From Legionella genomosp. 1 (GTDB lineage Bacteria; Pseudomonadota; Gammaproteobacteria; Legionellales; Legionellaceae): DNA of 5,198 nucleotides. Under the pieces are notes generated by a model. The model ran no database searches. It saw nothing but the letters and a program-made list of their open reading frames with translations, and was not told the origin of the DNA. Shown in pieces: positions 1 to 5,198 of this stretch (position 1 is the first letter of the stretch; each line of letters starts with the position of its first letter). Both the position numbers and the translations under genes were made by a program. Location of the stretch: assembly GCA_945901965.1 (NCBI GenBank), contig CAMDMN010000176.1:1-5198 (forward strand). The letters are read 5' to 3'.

Positions 1-466
<466 letters not shown>

Positions 467-480
<14 letters not shown>

Positions 481-754
481 TAGTCAACATGTTCTCAACT
501 CCACAAAATTTTGCAAGCGCAATAATTTGTTTTGAAATTTGTTTCATTGTTAATATTTTATCATATTTACGACTTAATCTTTGTGCTTCAATTAACAATG
601 CAAGGCCTGCACTATCACAGACCCTAACATCACTAAGATCTAGACAAATAGATGTAGTATTATTGTCTTTCAACATTTTATTTAAGCGCAGGCTATCACT
701 ATTGACCGTATCAAATATTAGATCATGTGATGGCTTGAATATTTGCTCGCTCAC
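467..754 (-). CDS. mlaB: STAS-domain subunit of the Mla phospholipid transporter
   Basis: MlaB is a cytoplasmic STAS-domain protein that binds the ATPase MlaF and is needed for assembly and activity of MlaFEDB. At 95 residues it has the usual length. The diagnostic element is LDLSDVRVCDSAGLALLIEA (residues 38-57), the STAS core strand and helix cap. Ser48 sits where E. coli MlaB has the functionally important Thr52 (VDTAGLALL). A hydroxyl is kept, but the residue is Ser. The remainder (LTMKQISKQIIALAKFCGV) matches the C-terminal STAS fold. The start is GTG at 754-752, forming a GTGA overlap with the mlaC stop. An AAGG about 10 bases upstream may serve as ribosome binding site. Short, divergent STAS proteins are hard to name alone, but the place right after mlaC makes this call firm. 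Confidence 0.93.
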
Positions 755-1362
755 GATAAAGCTGCCTTTTCACTATTTTTACGCATTTGTGCAATTAACT
801 CCTTCATCGATGCGGTTTGCAATATCTGACCAAATTGAGAATGGAAACTTTGTAATAAACTTACGCCCTCAACAGATAAGTCATAAATTTTCCAACCATC
901 TCCTTTTGCAACTAAACTATAACTTAAAGGTATATTTTGCCCGGATGTACGAACGATTATGCTATTAACTCGAGTAAATCGACCATCTGCAGGCGCACGT
1001 TGTGGTAAAAATTTAACTGTTTCATCAGTATACTGAGCCAACGGACTCGCATATGTTCTAATAATAAGCTCGGTAAAAACTCGCGTAAACTCTTGCTTAT
1101 CGGAAGCTGATGCCTGATTCCAAGCTTGTCTCCCTAATACTGAACGAGACATCCCATTTACATCAACAGCAGGTAACAAATAACGCTCTACAGCAGCATA
1201 GATAATTTTATGATTTTTCTTTAGGCTCGGTTTGTTTTCTTTCAAAGTGGCTAAAATTTCAGATGAAACTTTTTCAAGCATCGGCACGGGTGAAGATTGT
1301 GCCCATAATTGTGGTGTTAACAAAAAAGATACAGCAAGAACAAATATTTTAATGATCTTCAT
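751..1362 (-). CDS. mlaC: Periplasmic phospholipid-binding shuttle protein MlaC
   Basis: MlaC carries phospholipid across the periplasm between the MlaA-porin complex in the outer membrane and MlaFEDB in the inner membrane. The 203-residue product begins with a clear Sec signal peptide: Lys2 and Lys5, a hydrophobic core at about 6-16, then a likely signal peptidase I cut after LWA (residue 21, before QSSP). The mature protein has the family signatures LGRQAWNQAS..KQEF in the middle and WKIYDLSVEGVSLLQSFHSQF towards the C-terminus, the latter being the most recognisable MlaC block. Length is near the family norm (about 210). The ATG at 1362-1360 follows an AGGTGA that overlaps the mlaD stop codon, and the gap to mlaD is 7 bases. 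Its last four bases overlap the mlaB start. No residue looks out of place, and the identification is secure. Confidence 0.96.
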   Translation of the reverse strand: MKIIKIFVLAVSFLLTPQLWAQSSPVPMLEKVSSEILATLKENKPSLKKNHKIIYAAVERYLLPAVDVNGMSRSVLGRQAWNQASASDKQEFTRVFTELIIRTYASPLAQYTDETVKFLPQRAPADGRFTRVNSIIVRTSGQNIPLSYSLVAKGDGWKIYDLSVEGVSLLQSFHSQFGQILQTASMKELIAQMRKNSEKAALS

Positions 1363-1369
1363 AAGTCAC

Positions 1370-1846
1370 CTATTTTTTAACATTAAATAAAAGTTGGCCA
1401 ATAAGATTCTCAAGAATTATGGCCTCCTGCGTTTTAGATATTATATCACCTGATCGCAAATAAGGATGATCGCCGTTATCCTCATCATCAAAACCAGGAA
1501 CAATACTAATATAATTCGATCCTAATAAACCTTCTGTTAAAATTCTTGCCGATACATCCTCATATGGAATTGGCTTTGTACGATTTAAGAGCATAGTAAC
1601 CTTTGCATTCAACTCACTTGGCTGTAATTCAATTCGCGCAACCTCACCAATTTTAACTCCAGCCACTGTAACCGGCGCTCGTACTTTCAAACCACCAATA
1701 TCAGTAAAATATGCAACAACTGGATATCCATTATTTGAAACGATTTGAGTGATTCCACTTACCTTCATAACCATAAAAAACAAGGCCAGTAAGCCTGTAA
1801 GCATAAATAAACCTACGCTTAGATCAATATGTCGTCGCTTATTCAT
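1370..1846 (-). CDS. mlaD: MCE-domain lipid-binding subunit MlaD
   Basis: MlaD is anchored in the inner membrane and forms a hexameric periplasmic ring whose central pore passes phospholipid between MlaE and MlaC. The 158-residue protein has an N-terminal membrane anchor at about residues 9-27 (LSVGLFMLTGLLALFFMVM), then one MCE domain at about 38-118 with the signature FTDIGGLKVRAPVTVAGVKIG. The loop TEGLLGSNYI holds Leu107-Leu108, equivalent to the pore-lining Leu pair of E. coli MlaD. The helix ILENLIGQLLF (144-154) matches the segment that builds the hydrophobic tunnel. The protein stops almost at once after that helix, so it lacks the low-complexity tail of roughly 25 residues that makes E. 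coli MlaD 183 long. The ATG directly follows the mlaE stop codon with no spacer, and a strong GGAGG lies 7 bases upstream within mlaE. Confidence 0.96.
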   Translation of the reverse strand: MNKRRHIDLSVGLFMLTGLLALFFMVMKVSGITQIVSNNGYPVVAYFTDIGGLKVRAPVTVAGVKIGEVARIELQPSELNAKVTMLLNRTKPIPYEDVSARILTEGLLGSNYISIVPGFDDEDNGDHPYLRSGDIISKTQEAIILENLIGQLLFNVKK

Positions 1847-2629
1847 TTACCATCCTCCAATCGTTATAGCAGTCAATAAGAAATCAAGCCCCAAAACTGC
1901 AAGAGACGAATACACCACAGTCCGCGTTGTTGCCTGACTTATTCCTTCCGCTGTGGCAATGCATGTAAATCCTTGAAATACAGATATCCAAATCACTACA
2001 AACGCAAAAACTACACTCTTAATAATACCGCTTAAAACATCTACTTTAAAATTAATAGCTGATTGCATATTAGACCAAAAAGTCCCCGCATCAATACCTA
2101 AGCATTGAACCCCTATAAAATATCCACCAAAGATTGCAACTGCTGAGAAAATAAAAGCAAGTAAAGGTAGAGATATTACACCTGCTAGAAACCGTGGATA
2201 AATAATTCTACTTAATGGATCAATACCCATCATATCCATACTAGCGAGCTGCTCTGTCGCTTTCATCAAACCAATTTCAGCAGTCAACGCAGAACCCGCT
2301 CGGCCTGCAAATAACAAAGCAGAAATAACAGGGCCAAGCTCGCGAGTAATACTTAAAGCTAGTAATTGCCCAAGTTCGCTACTTGCTCCAAATTTTTCCA
2401 GGGTATTATATCCTTGCAGACCTACTACCATTCCTATGAATAATGCGGAAACAACAATTATAAGACAAGACAAAACGCCGATAAAATATAATTGTTTTAA
2501 TAATTCAGGCATAAGCTTAATAATCGGTGGTTTACGAATCAGTACCCGTAATAAAAATATCCCCGAATTACCTAGCGTTTGCATACTATTTAAACCACGA
2601 CTTCCCATACGAGCAATCAAATCAAGCAT
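1847..2629 (-). CDS. mlaE: Mla transporter permease MlaE
   Basis: MlaE is the integral inner-membrane permease of MlaFEDB; a dimer sits between the MlaF ATPases and the MlaD ring and forms the lipid cavity. The 260-residue length is typical. An N-terminal amphipathic stretch (about residues 1-45) precedes several hydrophobic segments, at roughly 49-71, 88-112, 142-175, 198-220 and 239-257. The family signature [20 protein letters not shown] (95-114), followed by [24 protein letters not shown], is fully present, including Arg96-Glu97, equivalent to the E. coli Arg97-Glu98 pair near the lipid site. The ATG at 2629-2627 has GAGGAG 7 bases upstream, inside the end of mlaF, and overlaps mlaF by 8 bases. 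It ends with TAA immediately before the mlaD ATG. The identification is secure. Confidence 0.97.
   Translation of the reverse strand: MLDLIARMGSRGLNSMQTLGNSGIFLLRVLIRKPPIIKLMPELLKQLYFIGVLSCLIIVVSALFIGMVVGLQGYNTLEKFGASSELGQLLALSITRELGPVISALLFAGRAGSALTAEIGLMKATEQLASMDMMGIDPLSRIIYPRFLAGVISLPLLAFIFSAVAIFGGYFIGVQCLGIDAGTFWSNMQSAINFKVDVLSGIIKSVVFAFVVIWISVFQGFTCIATAEGISQATTRTVVYSSLAVLGLDFLLTAITIGGW
1854..1858 (-). promoter_or_regulatory. Strong ribosome binding site of mlaD inside the mlaE 3' end
   Basis: On the minus strand GGAGG lies 7 bases before the mlaD ATG. It is formed by the two glycine codons (GGA GGA) near the C-terminus of MlaE, so the coding and ribosome-binding roles overlap. It is the best ribosome binding site seen in the window and may raise MlaD output, consistent with six MlaD copies per complex (inference). 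Confidence 0.75.
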
Positions 2630-3422
2630 CTAATAGCTCCTCATTATATGATTTTTGTGCCTGATAATGAAAAGGAACAACGCCATCAGCTTCACCATGC
2701 ATAAATTGCTTCACATGAGCTTCATCTGATTTCTTTAAAAAAGAAGGCTCGCCCTGACCAATGATTTTACCACCTGCAATTAAATAGACATAATCAGCAA
2801 TTGAACAAGTCTCCTCAACATCATGAGAAACTATAATAGTAGTTGTTTGTAATAATTGATTTAAGCGCTTAATTAACCTTACCAAAACACCCATAGAAAT
2901 TGGATCTTGCCCTGTAAATGGCTCATCATACATCATTAACTCAGGATCAAGAGCTATAGCCCTAGCTAATGCTACACGTCTTGCCATACCACCTGAAAGC
3001 TCAGAAGGCATTAAATGTGCAGCTCCTCGTAAGCCCACTGACTCTAATTTCATTAATACAATATCACGCAACATTGTTTTATTTAAATTCGTATGCTCAA
3101 TCAATGGGAATGCAACATTGTCATAAACAGACAAGTGAGTAAATAAAGCACTACTTTGAAATAAAAGCCCCATTTTTCGCCGAGCTTTATATAGCTCTTT
3201 TTTGGAAAGCTTATGAATATTGGCGCCATTTACTTTAATTTGCCCTGAGTCAGGTCTAAGTAAGGCACCAATCAAACCTAACAATGTTGTTTTCCCAGAT
3301 CCACTAGGTCCCATTATTGCCGTTATTTTCCCGCGCTTTACTTCTATATCAACGCCATCAAAGATAAAGCGCTCATCGCGGGAGAATTTAAGGTTAGAAA
3401 TTTCCACCAAATTATCATGCAT
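2622..3422 (-). CDS. mlaF: Mla transporter ATP-binding protein MlaF
   Basis: MlaF is the cytoplasmic ABC ATPase that powers phospholipid movement through MlaE and binds MlaB. The 266-residue protein has every ABC motif in order: Walker [10 protein letters not shown] (38-46, Lys44), Q-loop Gln89 in LLFQSSALF, signature LSGGM (142-146), Walker B LMMYDEP with Asp166 and catalytic Glu167, D-loop region TGQDPI, and H-loop His200 in IIVSHD. LSGGM and GQDPI in place of the usual LSGGQ and GLDP are typical of the MlaF branch. The C-terminal tail after about residue 238 ([14 protein letters not shown], then a YNEELL end) matches the extension that in E. coli wraps onto the neighbouring MlaF and touches MlaB. 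The ATG at 3422-3420 is the first good start and the homology begins there, though its ribosome binding site is weak. It is the first gene of the minus-strand operon. Confidence 0.97.
   Translation of the reverse strand: MHDNLVEISNLKFSRDERFIFDGVDIEVKRGKITAIMGPSGSGKTTLLGLIGALLRPDSGQIKVNGANIHKLSKKELYKARRKMGLLFQSSALFTHLSVYDNVAFPLIEHTNLNKTMLRDIVLMKLESVGLRGAAHLMPSELSGGMARRVALARAIALDPELMMYDEPFTGQDPISMGVLVRLIKRLNQLLQTTTIIVSHDVEETCSIADYVYLIAGGKIIGQGEPSFLKKSDEAHVKQFMHGEADGVVPFHYQAQKSYNEELLDA
2637..2642 (-). promoter_or_regulatory. Ribosome binding site of mlaE inside mlaF
   Basis: GAGGAG on the minus strand, 7 bases before the mlaE ATG, is made by two glutamate codons of the MlaF C-terminal tail. It supports the ATG at 2629-2627 and coupled translation of ATPase and permease. 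Confidence 0.7.
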
Positions 3423-3464
3423 TTATTCTTAATCCAGAGATGTTTTATTTAACCCACTAATTAG

Positions 3465-3495
3465 ATTATATACTTGACTTTGCAATTATTGCCAA
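3465..3495 (-). promoter_or_regulatory. Predicted sigma-70-type promoter of the mla operon
   Basis: Reading the minus strand, TTGGCA at 3495-3490 (5 of 6 to the -35 consensus) is followed after 17 bases by TATATA at 3472-3467. A perfect TATAAT sits two bases further on, at 3470-3465 (19-base spacing). Transcription would begin near 3458-3460, leaving a leader of about 36 bases before mlaF. This is pattern matching only; no start site has been measured. Confidence 0.55.
3479..3495. repeat. 17-bp near-palindrome over the mla promoter, possible operator
   Basis: The plus strand reads TTTGCAAT-T-ATTGCCAA, with arms matching at 7 of 8 positions around a single central T; the inner GCAAT/ATTGC is perfect. 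It covers the candidate -35 box and much of the spacer of the mla promoter, which is where a repressor would act. No known regulator motif is recognised, and AT-rich intergenic DNA gives such symmetry by chance fairly often. Confidence 0.35.
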
Positions 3496-3504
3496 TGACT
3501 TGAA

Positions 3505-3521
3505 AAATATATTCCATATTT
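3505..3521. repeat. Short inverted repeat between the two promoters
   Basis: AAATAT and ATATTT flank five bases (ATTCC) at 3505-3521, in the gap between the mla and kdsD promoter candidates and touching the kdsD -35 box. It could be a binding site or bent AT-rich DNA. Only A and T take part in the arms, so chance is a strong alternative. Confidence 0.2.
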
Positions 3522-3547
3522 GTGAGTTTTGATTAGTGTGGTAAAAT
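3520..3547 (+). promoter_or_regulatory. Predicted extended -10 promoter of kdsD
   Basis: TTGTGA (3520-3525, 4 of 6) is followed after 16 bases by TAAAAT (3542-3547, 5 of 6). It is preceded by TG at 3539-3540, giving an extended -10 element TGGTAAAAT. Transcription would begin near 3553-3555, leaving a leader of about 23 bases before the ATG at 3577. This agrees with the start chosen for kdsD from homology. Confidence 0.5.
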
Positions 3548-3576
3548 CAAAGACCAAATATAAATTGAAGATAAAG

Positions 3577-4539
3577 ATGAATTTTTGTAATCTTGGACTT
3601 GCAGTAATTGAAACAGAAGCCGCAGCAGTATTTGAGTTATCTCAACGTATTGATGAACGTTTTGCAAAGGCATGTGAGTTACTCCTTTCTTGCCAAGGTC
3701 GAGTTGTTGTTACTGGCATGGGTAAATCAGGCCATATTGGTAAAAAAATTGCTGCTACTTTTTCAAGTACAGGTACACCTGCCTTTTTTATGCATCCTGG
3801 AGAAGCAAGCCATGGTGATTTAGGCATGATCACCCGCCAAGACGTTGTAGTCGCTATATCTAATTCAGGCCATACCCCAGAAATAATTACACTTTTACCA
3901 CTATTAAAACGACTTGAAGTTCCCTTAATTGCATTAAGTGGCAATATTGAATCACCATTAGCAAAAGCTTCAACCATAAATATCGATCTTACCATTAAAA
4001 ATGAAGCCTGCCCTCTTGGCTTGGCACCAACAACGAGCACCACTGTAGCTCTTGTCATGGGTGATGCCCTAGCCATATCATTACTACAAGCTAGAGGTTT
4101 TAGCGCTGATGATTTTGCTTTATCACATCCAGGCGGCATGATCGGTAGGCGTCTTTTAGTCCGTATTGATGACTTATGGCATACTGGTGATGAATTACCT
4201 ATTGTAAAAGAAAATATTACTATTCGTGAAGCACTCATCGAAGTAACGACCAAAAAATTAGGAATGACCTGTGTTGTTAATATGCAAGGTAAATTATTAG
4301 GTATTTATACTGATGGAGATATACGGCGTACTTTAACTAAAGAATTTGATATTAATGAAACAAAATTATCTACTGTTATATCACATAATTGTCATACAAT
4401 AAAAAAGGGAATGTTAGCAGCAGAAGCTCTTGCTATCATGCAAAAATATAGTATCACATCACTTGTTGCTATTGATGATAGAGATGCACCTATTGCCGTA
4501 GTGCATATTCATGACTTACTACGCGCCGGAATTTTTTAA
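3577..4539 (+). CDS. kdsD: Arabinose-5-phosphate isomerase (SIS domain plus two CBS domains)
   Basis: KdsD interconverts ribulose 5-phosphate and arabinose 5-phosphate in the cytoplasm, the first step towards Kdo for lipopolysaccharide. From the ATG at 3577 the protein is 320 residues (E. coli 328). The SIS domain (about 30-165) carries GMGKSGHIG with Lys50, equivalent to E. coli Lys59, then HPGEASHGDLGM, ISNSG, and EACPLGLAPTTSTT. His184 in ALSHPGG matches the catalytic His193. Two CBS domains follow at about 200-255 (KLGMTCVVN..GIYTDGDIRR) and 265-320, ending in VHIHDLLRAGIF, the classic KdsD end. The reading frame stays open to a TTG at 3529, but the extra 16 residues are Lys-rich and lack family similarity, and that region holds the likely promoter. 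The ATG aligns with the E. coli protein near residue 10. The ribosome binding site is weak (AAGATAAAG). A GutQ-type paralogue is less likely given the kdsC-lptC context. Confidence 0.95.
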   Translation: MNFCNLGLAVIETEAAAVFELSQRIDERFAKACELLLSCQGRVVVTGMGKSGHIGKKIAATFSSTGTPAFFMHPGEASHGDLGMITRQDVVVAISNSGHTPEIITLLPLLKRLEVPLIALSGNIESPLAKASTINIDLTIKNEACPLGLAPTTSTTVALVMGDALAISLLQARGFSADDFALSHPGGMIGRRLLVRIDDLWHTGDELPIVKENITIREALIEVTTKKLGMTCVVNMQGKLLGIYTDGDIRRTLTKEFDINETKLSTVISHNCHTIKKGMLAAEALAIMQKYSITSLVAIDDRDAPIAVVHIHDLLRAGIF

Positions 4540-4554
4540 ATTTGTGAGAACACT

Positions 4555-5082
4555 ATGAAAGAAATAATTGAAAAAGCCAAAAAAATTAAATGTGTTATTT
4601 GCGATATTGATGGTGTTTTAACCGATGGTCTTTTGTATATAGATAATAATGGTAATGAACAAAAGACATTTAATGTTCAAGATGGAATGGGCCTAAAATT
4701 ATTAATGGCTGCGGATATTAAAGTAGCTGTTATCACCACATCTAAATCTAGTTTAGTAGACCACCGCATGAAGCAACTTGGCGTTTGCCACTATTTTACA
4801 GGTCAAGTTGATAAAAAAGCGGCCTATAAAGAACTTAAAACTAATCTTAAGCTAGATGATGATGCTTTTGCATACATTGGTGATGATCTCCCTGATATAG
4901 CAATTATTCGTCAAGTAGGCTTAGGTATTGCTGTTGCTAATGCAGTTGCCGAAGTTAAAGAATTTGCTATTTGGCATACCCAATTATCTGGTGGCCGAGG
5001 AGCGGTGCGTGAGGCATGTGATTTTATTTTAAATGCCCAAAATAAAAAAGATATAGCACTTGAGAGGTATCTTGTCTCATGA
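4555..5082 (+). CDS. kdsC: 3-deoxy-D-manno-octulosonate 8-phosphate phosphatase
   Basis: KdsC, a HAD-family (C0, capless, tetrameric) phosphatase, removes phosphate from Kdo 8-phosphate to give free Kdo for the LPS core. The 175-residue product has motif I CDIDGVLTDG with nucleophile Asp17 and acid/base Asp19, motif II Thr61, motif III Lys87 in GQVDKK, and motif IV YIGDDLPD with Asp110, Asp111 and Asp114. The family loop SGGRGAVREACDFIL lies near the C-terminus. One departure from the E. coli pattern is VITTSKSS (59-66), where E. coli-type enzymes have IITGRKS, so Gly-Arg is replaced by Thr-Ser next to motif II. The ATG lies 15 bases after kdsD, with a modest GTGAG upstream. The stop overlaps the lptC start as ATGA, so kdsD, kdsC and lptC look like one operon. 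Confidence 0.95.
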   Translation: MKEIIEKAKKIKCVICDIDGVLTDGLLYIDNNGNEQKTFNVQDGMGLKLLMAADIKVAVITTSKSSLVDHRMKQLGVCHYFTGQVDKKAAYKELKTNLKLDDDAFAYIGDDLPDIAIIRQVGLGIAVANAVAEVKEFAIWHTQLSGGRGAVREACDFILNAQNKKDIALERYLVS

Positions 5083-5198
5083 TGCATGCCAAGCAAGCAA
5101 CATGGATGTTTATCATTATCATTAGCATGTCGCTTTCTGGTTGGTATTTTGCAAGTCCAAGTATAGTTGTTCGATTGGACAAACAAACACTATCCACT
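5079..5198 (+). CDS. lptC: LPS export system protein LptC, N-terminal part (truncated by window edge)
   Basis: LptC is a bitopic inner-membrane protein that takes LPS from LptB2FG and passes it to the LptA bridge. Only 40 codons are visible. They encode MMHAKQATWMF, then a hydrophobic anchor (about residues 9-24, with WMFIIIISMSLSGWYF), followed by the start of a periplasmic region (SIVVRLDKQTLS). A short cytoplasmic tail, one membrane anchor and a periplasmic jellyroll is the LptC plan, but the jellyroll itself is outside the window. The identification therefore rests mainly on position: kdsD-kdsC-lptC is the standard gammaproteobacterial order. Tandem ATG codons occur at 5079 and 5082; the first overlaps the kdsC stop as ATGA, and AGAGG lies 11 bases upstream of it. 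Either could be used. Confidence 0.82.
   Translation, partial: MMHAKQATWMFIIIISMSLSGWYFASPSIVVRLDKQTLST

Noticed and set aside
2436..2633. Plus-strand open frame opposite mlaE, and a similar one at 3220-3432 opposite mlaF
   Set aside because: Both are shadows of strongly conserved genes and have no independent support.
3608..3823. A 71-codon plus-strand open frame inside kdsD in another frame
   Set aside because: It is fully contained in the SIS-domain coding region and has no independent start signal or family similarity.
3642..4253. A 203-codon minus-strand open frame opposite kdsD
   Set aside because: kdsD is unmistakable with all catalytic residues; the antisense translation shows no family pattern and no promoter or ribosome binding site.
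4531..4554. Possible terminator between kdsD and kdsC (run of T at the kdsD end)
   Set aside because: The T run encodes the terminal Phe codon, there is no stable GC-rich stem before it, and the 15-base gap fits an operon.
4911..5186. A 91-codon minus-strand open frame opposite the end of kdsC and the start of lptC
   Set aside because: It lies antisense to two genes joined by an ATGA overlap; the translation resembles no known protein.

Overview
The window is an AT-rich, tightly packed piece of a Gram-negative chromosome devoted to the cell envelope. Every gene belongs to a well-known family. The gene content and order match the mla/ibaG/murA and kdsD/kdsC/lptC region of Gammaproteobacteria. 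The AT-rich codon use and the flavour of the proteins suggest a low-GC gammaproteobacterium, possibly Legionella-like. That assignment is inference; the sequence alone does not fix the genus.

Layout: two divergent operons share one short intergenic region (3423-3576). To the left, on the minus strand, run mlaF, mlaE, mlaD, mlaC, mlaB, ibaG and murA (3422 down to 1). All adjacent genes overlap or are separated by at most 7 bases, so this is almost certainly one transcription unit. murA runs off the left edge, and only its first 79 codons are present. To the right, on the plus strand, run kdsD (3577-4539), kdsC (4555-5082) and the first 40 codons of lptC (5079-5198), which runs off the right edge. 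There is no gene-free stretch longer than about 154 bases, and no tRNA, rRNA, mobile element, CRISPR array or convincing terminator.

How the genes work together: MlaF (ATPase), MlaE (permease), MlaD (MCE-domain lipid-binding ring) and MlaB (STAS subunit) form the inner-membrane MlaFEDB complex. MlaC is its periplasmic phospholipid shuttle. Together they keep the outer leaflet of the outer membrane free of misplaced phospholipid. KdsD and KdsC supply Kdo for the lipopolysaccharide inner core, and LptC is part of the bridge that exports finished LPS. MurA commits UDP-GlcNAc to peptidoglycan. IbaG is a BolA-family protein, a type linked to iron-sulfur handling and acid stress. MlaA, the outer-membrane partner of MlaC, is not in the window.

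Points beyond routine annotation: two GTG starts (mlaB and murA); a kdsD start that belongs at the ATG at 3577 rather than at an upstream TTG inside the likely promoter; divergent promoter candidates with a 17-bp near-palindrome over the mla promoter; the absence of a yrbG-like exchanger between the two operons; and family-level substitutions in KdsC (Thr-Ser where Gly-Arg is usual) and MlaB (Ser in place of Thr). I found no evidence of an undescribed system.
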